From an uncultured bacterium (GTDB taxonomy: Bacteria > Bacillota > Clostridia > Christensenellales > CAG-917), in NCBI GenBank assembly GCA_949432885.1, contig CASQXY010000003.1, positions 51,633 to 115,632 of the forward strand: a stretch of DNA of 64,000 nt. Direction: 5' to 3'. Every line of letters begins with the position of its first letter. Position 1 is the stretch's first letter. The notes under the pieces were generated by a model, which ran no database searches, was not told where the DNA came from, and saw nothing but the letters and a program-made list of their open reading frames with translations. Position numbers and translations under genes: made by a program. Of the stretch, positions 1-7,675 are shown one piece after another.

Positions 1-1
1 C

Positions 2-805
2 AACTTTGTAGCCGATATGCCCGAGACTCCCGATAACGCCGAGGAAATGTCTCCCGATACTCTCAGATTTGCGCATGAGGTCGTAGGCGGAGCAAAGGCA
101 AAACGTAAATCACCCAAGGAATGGTGGAACGGCAAAACGAAAAGCGAACGTTCCAAGCTCATTTCGTTCTGGCTCATACTCGCCTCGATATTCATGTGGT
201 TTATGGGCTATAACGCGATATCCAGCAACCTTTCCGTTTATATCACAAAAACGCTCAACCTATCCGCGGGCATAGCGTCCATTATATCGGGCGTTAGCAT
301 GGGCATAAGCGCAATCGCGTTCATTCCCGTCGGATATATGGCGGCAAAGATAGGCAGAAGAAAGTCGATAATCATCGGCTTCGGTCTTGCGGTCATTTCG
401 TTTGTGCTTATATTCGCATGCGTAAAGCCCGGCGGCGGCACGCTTGCGGCGGCGCTGTTTGCGCTTTTCTACCTCATTGCAGGCTTCGGTCTTATTATTG
501 CGAACGTCAACACCTTCCCGATGGTTACGGAGCTTTCAACCGCGCAGACGGTGGGTCAGTACACGGGCTACTACTATATGGCCACGATGTCCGCGCAGGC
601 GATAACTCCCTTTATAGCGGGCTTGGTTATGGACAGCAAGGCAGGCAGTACGTTCCTGTTCATATACAGCGCAGTGTGCGTTGTCGCGGCTATCGTGCTC
701 ATGCTGTTCGTCAAGCACGGAGACAGTATGATAATAGGAAAGGGCAGGAAGCTCACAAAAGAGGAAAAGAGACAGATACGTTTGGAGTCGCTCGATTCCG
801 ATTAA
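2..805 (+). CDS. MFS transporter, C-terminal part (gene enters from the left edge)
   Basis: The frame is open from base 2, so the true start lies outside the window. About 267 residues are visible. After a basic cytoplasmic linker (KAKRKSPKEWW) come at least six hydrophobic helices, which matches the second half of a major facilitator. The loop GYMAAKIGRRKS is the MFS signature between the first two helices of a half. The sequence ends in a charged cytoplasmic tail (TKEEKRQIRLESLDSD). The overall look is of the sugar-transporting SLC45/GPH-like branch, but the substrate cannot be read from this part. A strong terminator follows at once, so it is the last gene of its unit. Confidence 0.8.
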   Translation, partial: NFVADMPETPDNAEEMSPDTLRFAHEVVGGAKAKRKSPKEWWNGKTKSERSKLISFWLILASIFMWFMGYNAISSNLSVYITKTLNLSAGIASIISGVSMGISAIAFIPVGYMAAKIGRRKSIIIGFGLAVISFVLIFACVKPGGGTLAAALFALFYLIAGFGLIIANVNTFPMVTELSTAQTVGQYTGYYYMATMSAQAITPFIAGLVMDSKAGSTFLFIYSAVCVVAAIVLMLFVKHGDSMIIGKGRKLTKEEKRQIRLESLDSD

Positions 806-867
806 AAATTCGCAAATTTAGGAACACACCCTCGGAAGAGGGTGTGTTTCCTTTTATGCGAATTTTT
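804..867 (+). terminator. Rho-independent terminator after the MFS gene
   Basis: An inner 13-bp stem (GGAACACACCCTC / GAGGGTGTGTTTCC) has a GGAA loop. It is enclosed by an outer AAAAATTCGC / GCGAATTTTT pair, which ends in a T-run. Confidence 0.85.
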
Positions 868-1169
868 AATCTTCTACCGCGCAAAACATTGCTTGCTGTC
901 AATTCAAGGTGTCGTTGTAAACTCTCGCTCTGTTTCGCGCAATCTTTTGCTTGGTGGGCGCACTTCGTGCGCGGGATTTCGCAATTTCATGAACGCGTCC
1001 TCGTATAGAGGACGCGTTTCATTTTATGCGAGCTTCTAATCGGTGTTTGAAGTTTTTATGAAGATACGTCGGGTACTATAAATAGAAACGCTCCCTCTTT
1101 CCATTCAGCTTCCACCACTCGAATTAGAAACGTACACTATTTAATGTTCCGTCGTCGCGGGGGAGACAG

Positions 1170-1224
1170 TCGGCGCTCGCATATACAAGCATAGAGAACT
1201 GTTTATATAACTCGTTCGGGGCAA
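1170..1224 (-). repeat. 55-bp repeat copy A, candidate structured RNA element
   Basis: The reverse complement of this stretch matches 11187-11241 at 48 of 55 positions. Both copies can form ACGAG-(3 nt)-YATA-(10-nt loop)-TATG-CTYGT, and two of the differences keep pairing as G-U or U-G. It does not code. It matches no RNA family that I can name. Confidence 0.55.
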
Positions 1225-1559
1225 AATTACCCCACAAAACAGGGACGTTTTGCGGGGACCCCGTGAACAGAATTGCCACTCACTTGTACGAAACGTCAAG
1301 CTAGGCGCTCGGATTGGCGCGCGCCTTGCACGCGCCGGCAGCCTCTTGAACGGCGACGCGTCGTGTACCGCCTTATCAATCTTTATTCCAGCAAAATGTA
1401 GCGATTTACTTGCCTCATTTGCCCCTCGTGAGTTTGCGTTTATAGCAAAATTCATTGCGAATAACACTTATATGTTAAAACTGACAAAAACTAGTCGCAA
1501 TGATTTTGCGTGCCGCAACGAAGTGAAGCATAACGTTTGGCGCAAACTATTAATTTCGC

Positions 1560-1588
1560 TTTGCAGAGCTCATAATATGTGTTAAAAT
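1560..1588 (+). promoter_or_regulatory. Promoter of nrdG-like gene, leaderless arrangement
   Basis: TTTGCA, 17 bp, TAAAAT. The -10 box ends 6 nt before the ATG at 1595, so transcription should begin at or next to the start codon. No Shine-Dalgarno sequence is present. Confidence 0.5.
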
Positions 1589-1594
1589 CTACTT

Positions 1595-2290
1595 ATGATT
1601 ATATGCGGTTTTGAAAAATTTTCTATGGTGGATTACGCGGACAAGATTTGCTGTACAGTATTTACGGGCGGCTGTAATTTCCGCTGTCCGTTCTGTCACA
1701 ACGGGTCGCTCGTTATCGGCGACGTGGCGGCAAACAGGATTGACGAGGGCAAGGTCTTCGATTATCTCGAAAAGAGGCGCGGGCTTGTGGACGCAGTAAG
1801 CGTTACGGGCGGTGAAGCTACGTTGCAACCCGACCTAGACGTATTTTTCCGCCGCGTGCGCGAGCTCGGCTATCTTACAAAGCTGGATACCAACGGACTC
1901 AATCCTTCCGTGCTCGAAAGATTGTTGGCGGAAAACCTGCTCGATTACGTCGCTATGGACATAAAGAACAGCCCCGAAAAATATCCGCTTACTACGGGGC
2001 TCAAAAGCGTCGATATGGACAAAATCAACGAGAGCATGCGTCTTATCAAGGAAAGCGAGACGGACGGCGAGTTCCGTACGACCCTGATAGAGGAGTTTCA
2101 CACCGCGGACGATATGCGGGAAATCGCGGATTGGGTGTGCGGCGCGAAACGTTATTATATACAGAACTATAAGGACTCGGAGGGCTGTATAGAGCACGGC
2201 TATCATCCCGTGCCCAAGAGCAGAGCGGAGGAATATCTGCTTATGTTCAAGGATAAAGTTCGGATAACGGGGCTGCGCGGCTTCGATTGA
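1595..2290 (+). CDS. nrdG: Anaerobic ribonucleoside-triphosphate reductase activating protein (radical SAM)
   Basis: A radical-SAM enzyme of 231 residues. The cluster motif CNFRCPFC (CX3CX2C) sits near residue 30 and is followed by the SVTGGEATLQPDL segment that binds S-adenosylmethionine. The N-terminus (MIICGFEKFSMVDYADK) matches the usual start of the NrdG2-type activase family, which supports the ATG chosen even though no ribosome site precedes it. Such activases put the glycyl radical on class III ribonucleotide reductase for anaerobic dNTP synthesis. No nrdD lies in the window, so the partner is elsewhere. A role in activating another glycyl-radical enzyme cannot be excluded. Confidence 0.85.
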   Translation: MIICGFEKFSMVDYADKICCTVFTGGCNFRCPFCHNGSLVIGDVAANRIDEGKVFDYLEKRRGLVDAVSVTGGEATLQPDLDVFFRRVRELGYLTKLDTNGLNPSVLERLLAENLLDYVAMDIKNSPEKYPLTTGLKSVDMDKINESMRLIKESETDGEFRTTLIEEFHTADDMREIADWVCGAKRYYIQNYKDSEGCIEHGYHPVPKSRAEEYLLMFKDKVRITGLRGFD

Positions 2291-2387
2291 TATGATATCT
2301 AGACGACGCGGTATTTTTTATATGGCGCAGATGGCCGGCAGATTTGCTTTGGAAATCGCCGTAATCAGAAATTTGTTATCGGAATAT

Positions 2388-2420
2388 AAAAAGGCAAGCG
2401 AATGTGCTTGCCTTTTTGAT
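2388..2420. terminator. Bidirectional terminator between nrdG and the metal ATPase
   Basis: The stem AAAAAGGCAAGC / GCTTGCCTTTTT with loop GAATGT has A/T tracts on both sides. It can serve nrdG (plus) and the converging ATPase operon (minus). A smaller GC hairpin (CGGGCTCGCAGAGCCCG) lies at about 2436-2452. Confidence 0.85.
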
Positions 2421-2463
2421 TTTTTAAGCTAATTTACGGGCTCGCAGAGCCCGCTTCTTGCTT

Positions 2464-4422
2464 TTATATGCATAGGTTTGCTTTGGCTTTATCGTCTTTT
2501 CGCGTGTTCATATTCGCGCGCATGGCGTTGAGTATCGCAAGCACCGCAACGCCAACGTCGCCGAATACCGCTATCCACATATCCGTTATGCCGAGCGCGG
2601 AGAGGATGAGTATCGCAGCTTTCACCGCGAGTGAAAAGATTATGTTTTGGCGGACTATGCGCATGGTCTTGCGTGCGATTCGCTTTGCAAGCGGCAGTCC
2701 GTTCAGGTCGTCCTTCATAAGCACAATATCCGCGGCTTCTATCGCCGCGTCGCTTCCTATCGCGCCCATTGCCACGCCCACGTCCGAGCGCATAAGCACG
2801 GGCGCGTCGTTTATGCCGTCTCCCGTAAAGCATACGACGTCGGTTTTCTTCTTCTGCGAAAGGATGTTTTCCACCTCGGCAACTTTATCCTGCGGCAGCA
2901 GAGACGCCTTGTATTCGTCTACGCCCGCGCTCACTGCGACGGATTTTGCGACTTCGGCGTTGTCTCCCGTAAGCATGACCGTGCGCGCGCCGAGCTTTTT
3001 CAATTCGGCGATAGTGGAAGCCGTTTCCTCTTTCAGCTCGTCCGCTATGAGTATAGAGCCTATGTATTCGCCGTTTTTGGCAACATATACCGCGGTGCCC
3101 GCGCCGCTTTGTTTTTCGTACGCGATTGCGTTTTCCGCCATAAGCTTTTCGTTGCCGCAGAGTATGACGTCTCCGCCCGAAATGTCCGAATATGCCGCGA
3201 CGCCTTGTCCCGCCACGTTCGTAAGAGTGTAGCCTCTCTCGGGCTTAATAGGACAGCAGGCAAGTATGGATTTTGCAATCGGGTGGGACGAGCCTTGCTC
3301 CGCGGTAGCCGCAAGCTCCAAAATTTCGTCGCGGCGATACTCGGGGCATACCTGCGCGACGGCAAAATTGCCCTTTGTAAGAGTGCCCGTCTTGTCGAAT
3401 ACGAATACGTTGGCTTGGTCGAATTTTTCCAAATAGTCGGAGCCTTTTATGAGAATGCCGCGTCTCGACGCCGCGCCTATTCCCGAGAAAAAGGAGAGGG
3501 GTATGGATATGACGAGCGCGCACGGGCAGGAAACGACAAGGAAGCTGAGCGCGCGGTAAGTCCAGTCCGACCACTCGCCCGTAATTGCGCCGGGGATAAC
3601 CGCGAGAGCAACGGCGAGGAAAACGACGATAGGAGTGTAGTACCTCGCAAATCTGGAAATGAAATTTTCCGTTTTGGATTTTTTGTCCGCCGCGTTTTCA
3701 ACGAGGTCGAGAATTTTGGAAACGGTGGAATCGTAAAATTCCCTGTCCGTTTGTATTTGGATTTGCGACGTAAGATTTACGCTTCCGCTTATGACATAAT
3801 CTCCCTCTGAAATCTCTCTCGGCAGGGATTCGCCCGTAAGCGCTTTGGCGTCTACGGAGGAATTGCCCTTTATGCAAACGCCGTCGAGGGGAACTCTCTC
3901 GCCGGGATTTACCAAAATAATTTCGCCTGCTTTCACCTCGTCGGGCTGAATTATGACAGCCTCGCCGCCTCTGATTACGTTGGCATAATCGGGGCGGATA
4001 TCCATAAGCGAGGAAATGGATTTGCGGGATTTGTCGGTGGCATAATGCTGAAAAAATTCGCCGACCTGATAGAATAACAAAACCGCGCACGCCTCGTCGA
4101 ATCCCTCTATATGCTCTCCGCGCACTCCGCTTACAATGGCAAGCGCAAACGCGCCGAGCGTAGCTACGCACATTAAGAAGTTTTCATCGAAGATCTGTCC
4201 GTGCGCTATATTCCTCGCGGCTCTGAATATAACGTCGTATCCTATCGTCGCGTATATCGCAAGATACAGGAAAAAGGGCAGAAGCCAGCCTATCTCCGAA
4301 TGTATGCACGACGACAGCTCGATAGATTTGTCGACGGCGAACACGACGACAAACGCGACGAGGGCTACGAGTATTCGTATAAGATTTTTTTGCTGTTTTT
4401 TGCTTAAATCGAGTTTTATCAT
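2464..4422 (-). CDS. P1B-type heavy-metal efflux ATPase (Zn/Cd/Pb class)
   Basis: The protein is 652 residues long. It has membrane helices, the transmembrane metal motif SCPCAL (about residue 299), the phosphorylation motif DKTGTLTKG (about D343), an SSHPIA nucleotide-domain motif, and the hinge TGDGINDAP (about residue 534). The CPC motif with these flanks fits the CadA/ZntA subclass, which exports Zn2+, Cd2+ or Pb2+ across the cytoplasmic membrane. It lacks the N-terminal HMA domain usual for CadA (about 720 residues). That domain is encoded as the separate gene just upstream, 15 bp away. An ArsR-family regulator heads the operon. The start has only a weak ribosome site. Confidence 0.9.
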   Translation of the reverse strand: MIKLDLSKKQQKNLIRILVALVAFVVVFAVDKSIELSSCIHSEIGWLLPFFLYLAIYATIGYDVIFRAARNIAHGQIFDENFLMCVATLGAFALAIVSGVRGEHIEGFDEACAVLLFYQVGEFFQHYATDKSRKSISSLMDIRPDYANVIRGGEAVIIQPDEVKAGEIILVNPGERVPLDGVCIKGNSSVDAKALTGESLPREISEGDYVISGSVNLTSQIQIQTDREFYDSTVSKILDLVENAADKKSKTENFISRFARYYTPIVVFLAVALAVIPGAITGEWSDWTYRALSFLVVSCPCALVISIPLSFFSGIGAASRRGILIKGSDYLEKFDQANVFVFDKTGTLTKGNFAVAQVCPEYRRDEILELAATAEQGSSHPIAKSILACCPIKPERGYTLTNVAGQGVAAYSDISGGDVILCGNEKLMAENAIAYEKQSGAGTAVYVAKNGEYIGSILIADELKEETASTIAELKKLGARTVMLTGDNAEVAKSVAVSAGVDEYKASLLPQDKVAEVENILSQKKKTDVVCFTGDGINDAPVLMRSDVGVAMGAIGSDAAIEAADIVLMKDDLNGLPLAKRIARKTMRIVRQNIIFSLAVKAAILILSALGITDMWIAVFGDVGVAVLAILNAMRANMNTRKDDKAKANLCI

Positions 4423-4437
4423 ACCAATTCAATTATA

Positions 4438-4656
4438 TTATCTTACGATTATGCAGTCAGGTTCGATTTTTTTGCATACTCGCACTATCTCGTCGACGAT
4501 GCTTTCCGATCTGCTTTCATCCAAGTCCACGGAGAGCTTTTGCGACATAAAGCTTACGCTTGCCTCCCTCACGCCGTCTATTTTGGATATCGCGCGTTCC
4601 ATTTTCGCGGCGCAGTTTGCGCAGTCCAAATCTCTGAGTCTGTACACTTTTTTCAT
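4438..4656 (-). CDS. Heavy-metal-associated (HMA) domain protein, CopZ-like
   Basis: This 72-residue ferredoxin-like HMA domain has the metal-binding motif DCANCAAKM near residue 11. A GGAG ribosome site precedes the ATG. It lies between the ArsR gene and the ATPase and probably delivers metal to the ATPase, replacing the N-terminal HMA that the ATPase lacks. The DCANC form is the one usual in Cd/Zn pumps; copper chaperones more often have GMTC. So a Zn/Cd role is likelier than copper; this is inference from the motif and neighbours. Confidence 0.85.
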   Translation of the reverse strand: MKKVYRLRDLDCANCAAKMERAISKIDGVREASVSFMSQKLSVDLDESRSESIVDEIVRVCKKIEPDCIIVR

Positions 4657-4694
4657 AGTCCGTCTCCTATTTTTATAATTGATTATTTATTTTG

Positions 4695-4715
4695 TTGAAC
4701 AATCATTCAACTGTT
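4695..4715. promoter_or_regulatory. ArsR/SmtB-type operator, second copy
   Basis: The 21-bp site TTGAACAATC-A-TTCAACTGTT differs by one base from the operator in front of the arsR gene (5156-5176). It lies upstream of the HMA gene. This suggests that the pump genes have their own repressed promoter. Confidence 0.7.
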
Positions 4716-4723
4716 GTTGTTTA

Positions 4724-4746
4724 TAAAACAAGACGCCGGGTCTTGT
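4724..4746 (-). terminator. Internal terminator between arsR and the HMA gene
   Basis: Read on the minus strand, ACAAGAC / GTCTTGT with a CCGGC loop is followed by TTTTAT. It would end or reduce arsR transcripts before the second operator and promoter. Confidence 0.6.
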
Positions 4747-4783
4747 AATATTATTATAATTTATATTGGTTCTCAGGGTGAGA

Positions 4784-5140
4784 TTATTCCTCGTTGATGT
4801 GCGTTATGCCGCTTTCGATAATTTGCATTACGTGATTGTCGTCGAGGCAATATTTCACTTCTTTGCCGAGCTTGCTCGCCTTGACCAGCTTGGCGGCGCG
4901 GAGCACTCTCAGTTGGTGGGATACCGCCGATATGCTCATGCCTACGACCTCGGCGATTTCATTGACGAACAAATCCTTTACTGAAAGACAGCTCATAATC
5001 TTTGCGCGGGTAGGGTCGCCGAATACCTTGAAAAATTCCGCGACCGCAACTATCGTATCGTCGTCGGGTATTCTGTTTTTTACAAACTCGGCATTCGCGC
5101 TCATCGCTTCGGCATTCGCGCTCTTGTTTTCGTCGGTCAT
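4784..5140 (-). CDS. ArsR/SmtB-family metal-sensing repressor
   Basis: A winged-helix repressor of 118 residues when started at the ATG at 5140, which has a GGAGG site 8 nt upstream. The DNA-binding part reads FGDPTRAKIMSCLS, then NEIAEVVGMSISAVSHQLRVLR (recognition helix), then the wing KLGKEVKYCL. C-terminal DDNHVMQIIESGITH carries Asp/His residues of the kind that form the alpha-5 zinc site in SmtB/CzrA. The protein should leave its operators when metal binds, freeing the HMA-ATPase genes downstream. The palindrome in its own leader shows autoregulation. Confidence 0.88.
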   Translation of the reverse strand: MTDENKSANAEAMSANAEFVKNRIPDDDTIVAVAEFFKVFGDPTRAKIMSCLSVKDLFVNEIAEVVGMSISAVSHQLRVLRAAKLVKASKLGKEVKYCLDDNHVMQIIESGITHINEE

Positions 5141-5153
5141 AAACGCCTCCAAT

Positions 5154-5181
5154 ATTTGAACAATCTTTCAACTGTTCAAAT
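5154..5181. promoter_or_regulatory. ArsR operator in front of its own gene
   Basis: A perfect inverted repeat, ATTTGAACA / TGTTCAAAT, with a 10-bp spacer. It covers the expected transcription start, so bound repressor would block RNA polymerase. Confidence 0.8.
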
Positions 5182-5183
5182 AT

Positions 5184-5212
5184 AATATATGCGTATTCTG
5201 CTGTGTTGTCAA
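5184..5212 (-). promoter_or_regulatory. Promoter of the metal-efflux operon
   Basis: On the minus strand: TTGACA (5212-5207), 17 bp, TATATT (5189-5184). The operator begins just downstream. Confidence 0.75.
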
Positions 5213-5371
5213 GTATTTTTCAAAAATAGACGTTGAGTTTTTGAGTTTGGGCGGCGCGCAAATCAGTATTGCTTGAAAGGGCGTAGGCGTTACGTTTGAA
5301 GGTTTTGTTTAGTATAATAATAAAATATAATATAAATTCATAAGAAATAGATAAAAAAGTACTGATTTTGC

Positions 5372-5401
5372 TTGCGACGAGCGAAAGCTAGATGATATAA
5401 T
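5372..5401 (+). promoter_or_regulatory. Promoter of the oxaloacetate decarboxylase operon
   Basis: TTGCGA, 18 bp, TATAAT. The -10 box is 27 bp before the oadA start, leaving a short leader with a GGAGGG ribosome site. Another TATAAT-like box lies in the AT-rich stretch at 5310-5335. Confidence 0.5.
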
Positions 5402-5428
5402 GCATTCGTATATTTTTTGGAGGGCAAT

Positions 5429-6832
5429 ATGAAAAAAAATCTTGAAACCCAAAAGGTTCAGTTTACGGAAACCGTTTTGCGCGATTCCAACCAATCGCTG
5501 ATTGCGACGCGTCTTCCGTATTCCAAGTTTGCCGATATTCTTCCCACAATGGACAAAGCGGGTTATTATTCCGTAGAGTGCTGGGGCGGAGCGGTGTTCG
5601 ACGTATGTCTTAGGTTCTTGGACGAGGACCCGTGGCAGAGGCTGCGCAATATGCGCAAGGCTATGCCCAATACGAAGCTCCAAATGTTGCTCAGAGGGCA
5701 AAACCTGCTCGGATATAAACACTATCCCGATGAAATAGTCAAAATGTTTGTGGAGAAGTCCGTTGAAAACGGTATCGATATTATCCGCATATTCGACGCG
5801 CTCAACGACCTGCGCAATATAGAGGTCGCAACAACAGCCGCAATCAAGGCGGGCGCGACCGTATCGGGCACGCTCAGCTTTACTCAGAGCCCCGTGCATA
5901 CTCTCGAAGCGTTTGCAAAGCAGGCGAAGGAGATGGAGAATATGGGCGTCGCGACCATCTGCGTCAAGGATATGGCGGGCGTTATGACTCCGCATGAGGC
6001 GTACGAGCTTATCGGCGCGATAAAGAGCGAGGTCAAGCTCCCCGTCGTGCTTCATACGCATTGCACTACGGGAATGGCGTTTATGACATATCTCAAAGCT
6101 ATCGAGGCGGGAGTGGATGTCATAGACACCGCGACGTCCTGCTTCTCCGGCGGCACGAGCCAGCCCGCGACGGAGACTCTCAACTATGCGCTCAAACAGC
6201 TCGGATACGAAACGGGTCTGAACGACGATGCGCTCAAAGAGGTCAACGACTATTTCAAGCCTATACGCGACGGGTATCTCAAAGACGGCACGCTCAATCC
6301 CAAGATGATGGCGACGGATACGGACGCGCTCAACTACAAGGTGCCGGGCGGAATGCTTTCCAACCTCGTGTCCCAGCTCAAAGCGCAGAACGCTATGGAT
6401 AAGTTTGAAGAAGTACTTATCGAAACTCCCAAGGTGAGAGCCGACCTCGGATATCCGCCGCTCGTCACGCCTATGAGCCAGATGGTCGGCGTACAGGCGA
6501 CCAACAACGTGCTGTCGGGCGAGAGATACAAGAACATATCCAAGGAGGTCAAGGCGTATTGCAGAGGAGAGTACGGCACGTCTCCCGCGCCTATCGATCC
6601 CGAGGTTATGAAAAAGGCTCTCGGAGACGAAAAGCCGATAGAGGGCAGATATGCCGACACGTTGGAGCCTATTTTTGAAAAGACGAAAGCGGAGCTTGAA
6701 GGAACCGCCAAAAACGACGAGGACGTACTGTCATATATTCTCTTCCCGCAGGTGACCGAAAAATATTTTGCGGCGCGTAAGGCGAAGGAAGAGAAAATCG
6801 TCAAGTATACAATCGAGCCGATAGAGGAGTGA
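5429..6832 (+). CDS. oadA: Oxaloacetate decarboxylase alpha subunit (carboxyltransferase)
   Basis: This 467-residue biotin-dependent carboxyltransferase has a TIM barrel with metal ligands in LRDSNQS (D19) and LHTHCTTGM, and the catalytic lysine K180 in CVKDMAGVMTP. It moves the carboxyl group from oxaloacetate to biotin. The biotin domain sometimes fused to the C-terminus is absent and is encoded two genes downstream. The ATG at 5429 is preferred to an in-frame TTG 12 bp upstream because GGAGGG is correctly spaced. It is the first gene of a four-gene Na+-pump operon. The same fold serves pyruvate carboxylase subunit B, but the beta and gamma subunits beside it decide for the decarboxylase. 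Confidence 0.92.
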   Translation: MKKNLETQKVQFTETVLRDSNQSLIATRLPYSKFADILPTMDKAGYYSVECWGGAVFDVCLRFLDEDPWQRLRNMRKAMPNTKLQMLLRGQNLLGYKHYPDEIVKMFVEKSVENGIDIIRIFDALNDLRNIEVATTAAIKAGATVSGTLSFTQSPVHTLEAFAKQAKEMENMGVATICVKDMAGVMTPHEAYELIGAIKSEVKLPVVLHTHCTTGMAFMTYLKAIEAGVDVIDTATSCFSGGTSQPATETLNYALKQLGYETGLNDDALKEVNDYFKPIRDGYLKDGTLNPKMMATDTDALNYKVPGGMLSNLVSQLKAQNAMDKFEEVLIETPKVRADLGYPPLVTPMSQMVGVQATNNVLSGERYKNISKEVKAYCRGEYGTSPAPIDPEVMKKALGDEKPIEGRYADTLEPIFEKTKAELEGTAKNDEDVLSYILFPQVTEKYFAARKAKEEKIVKYTIEPIEE

Positions 6833-6839
6833 GCTTATT

Positions 6840-7274
6840 ATGGGAATATCCTTGCTTAGCGGAGTTTTCAAAAGCACCGATAAAATACAGGTCGTAGACG
6901 CTATTCTGCTCGCTCTTATAGGTGTCGTTATCGTTTTCGTCATTCTCGCTTTGATTATGCTTATAGTATCGATTGTGGGAAAGGCGTTTGACAAGAGCGA
7001 GGTCTTAAAGGAAAAGCATCCTGAATGGGGCGAGAAGCTCGCGGCGGCAAAATCCAAGATGATGTTTTGGAAGAAGCTGAAAAAGGACGCGGAAGAGGCG
7101 GAAGTCGCGGCTCAGTCCGCTCCGGTTGCGGCAGGCACCTGCGGAGAGCTTAAACTTATCAATACGGACGAGCGCGACGCGGCAATGATTATGGCAATCG
7201 TCGCGGATACGACGGGTACGCCGCTCAACGAGCTGCGCTTCAAGTCTATAAAGAGAGTGGAGGAAGAAAAATGA
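6840..7274 (+). CDS. oadG: Na+-pump decarboxylase gamma subunit (OadG-like)
   Basis: A 144-residue membrane anchor. One long hydrophobic helix (about residues 18-45, LALIGVVIVFVILALIMLIV) is followed by a charged cytoplasmic tail. The tail contains EHPEWGEKLAAAKSK-like and GELKLINTDERDAAMIMAIVA segments. The latter (xDERxAAMxMAIVADxxG) recurs in clostridial OadG proteins. The subunit assembles the complex by tying the alpha subunit to the membrane beta subunit. It starts 7 bp after oadA and overlaps the next gene by 4 bp (ATGA), which implies translational coupling. Confidence 0.82.
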   Translation: MGISLLSGVFKSTDKIQVVDAILLALIGVVIVFVILALIMLIVSIVGKAFDKSEVLKEKHPEWGEKLAAAKSKMMFWKKLKKDAEEAEVAAQSAPVAAGTCGELKLINTDERDAAMIMAIVADTTGTPLNELRFKSIKRVEEEK

Positions 7275-7663
7275 TTTATAAAGTCAGTCTGAACGGAAAA
7301 ATATACGAGGTCGAGGTAGAAAAGGGCGAAGCTGTCGTCAAGTCCGAATTTGACGCGGCTCTGCCGCAGGCGGCTCCTGCCGCTCCTGCGCAAAGCGCAG
7401 CTCCAATAGCGGCCGCGGCTCCTGCCGCAGCGCCTGCTTCGGCGGCAAGCGCTTCGGCTGTCACTGCGCCTATGCCCGGTAATATCAACGCGGTCAAGGT
7501 GACGAGCGGTCAGTCGGTCAAGAACGGCGACGTGCTTATCATACTCGAAGCTATGAAGATGGAAAACGAAATCGTCGCTCCCAAGGACGGTAAAATCGGA
7601 CAGGTTTTCGTACAAAAGGGAGCGACCGTCGAAACGGGTGCTCCGCTCGTCGAAGTTCTTTAA
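7271..7663 (+). CDS. Biotin carboxyl carrier protein of the decarboxylase
   Basis: The protein is 130 residues long. A short N-terminal segment is followed by an Ala/Pro-rich hinge (about residues 30-66) that lets the domain swing, then a biotinyl domain. Biotin is attached to K96 in EAMKMENEI. It carries the carboxyl group from the alpha subunit to the membrane beta subunit, where decarboxylation drives Na+ export. Position between gamma and beta and the 4-bp overlap with oadG fix its role in this complex. Methylmalonyl-CoA and glutaconyl-CoA decarboxylases use close relatives. Confidence 0.9.
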   Translation: MIYKVSLNGKIYEVEVEKGEAVVKSEFDAALPQAAPAAPAQSAAPIAAAAPAAAPASAASASAVTAPMPGNINAVKVTSGQSVKNGDVLIILEAMKMENEIVAPKDGKIGQVFVQKGATVETGAPLVEVL

Positions 7664-7675
7664 GGAGCCCGACTT

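Larger units (their letters stand above)
868..1594. other. 727-bp gene-poor intergenic region
   Basis: No reading frame here has both a ribosome site and plausible protein composition. It holds a second hairpin at 992-1018 (AACGCGTCCTC / GAGGACGCGTT) whose downstream flank (TTTTATGCGA...TAATC) copies the flank of the terminator at 821-870, suggesting a duplicated terminator. It also holds the repeat copy at 1170-1224 and a hairpin at 1231-1259 (CCCCACAAAAC / GTTTTGCGGGG). The right end carries the promoter of the next gene. Confidence 0.5.

Noticed and set aside
1141..1585. Overlapping frames of about 110 codons on both strands in the gene-poor region
   Set aside because: They have no ribosome site and odd composition, and they overlap hairpins and the repeat. 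The region looks non-coding.
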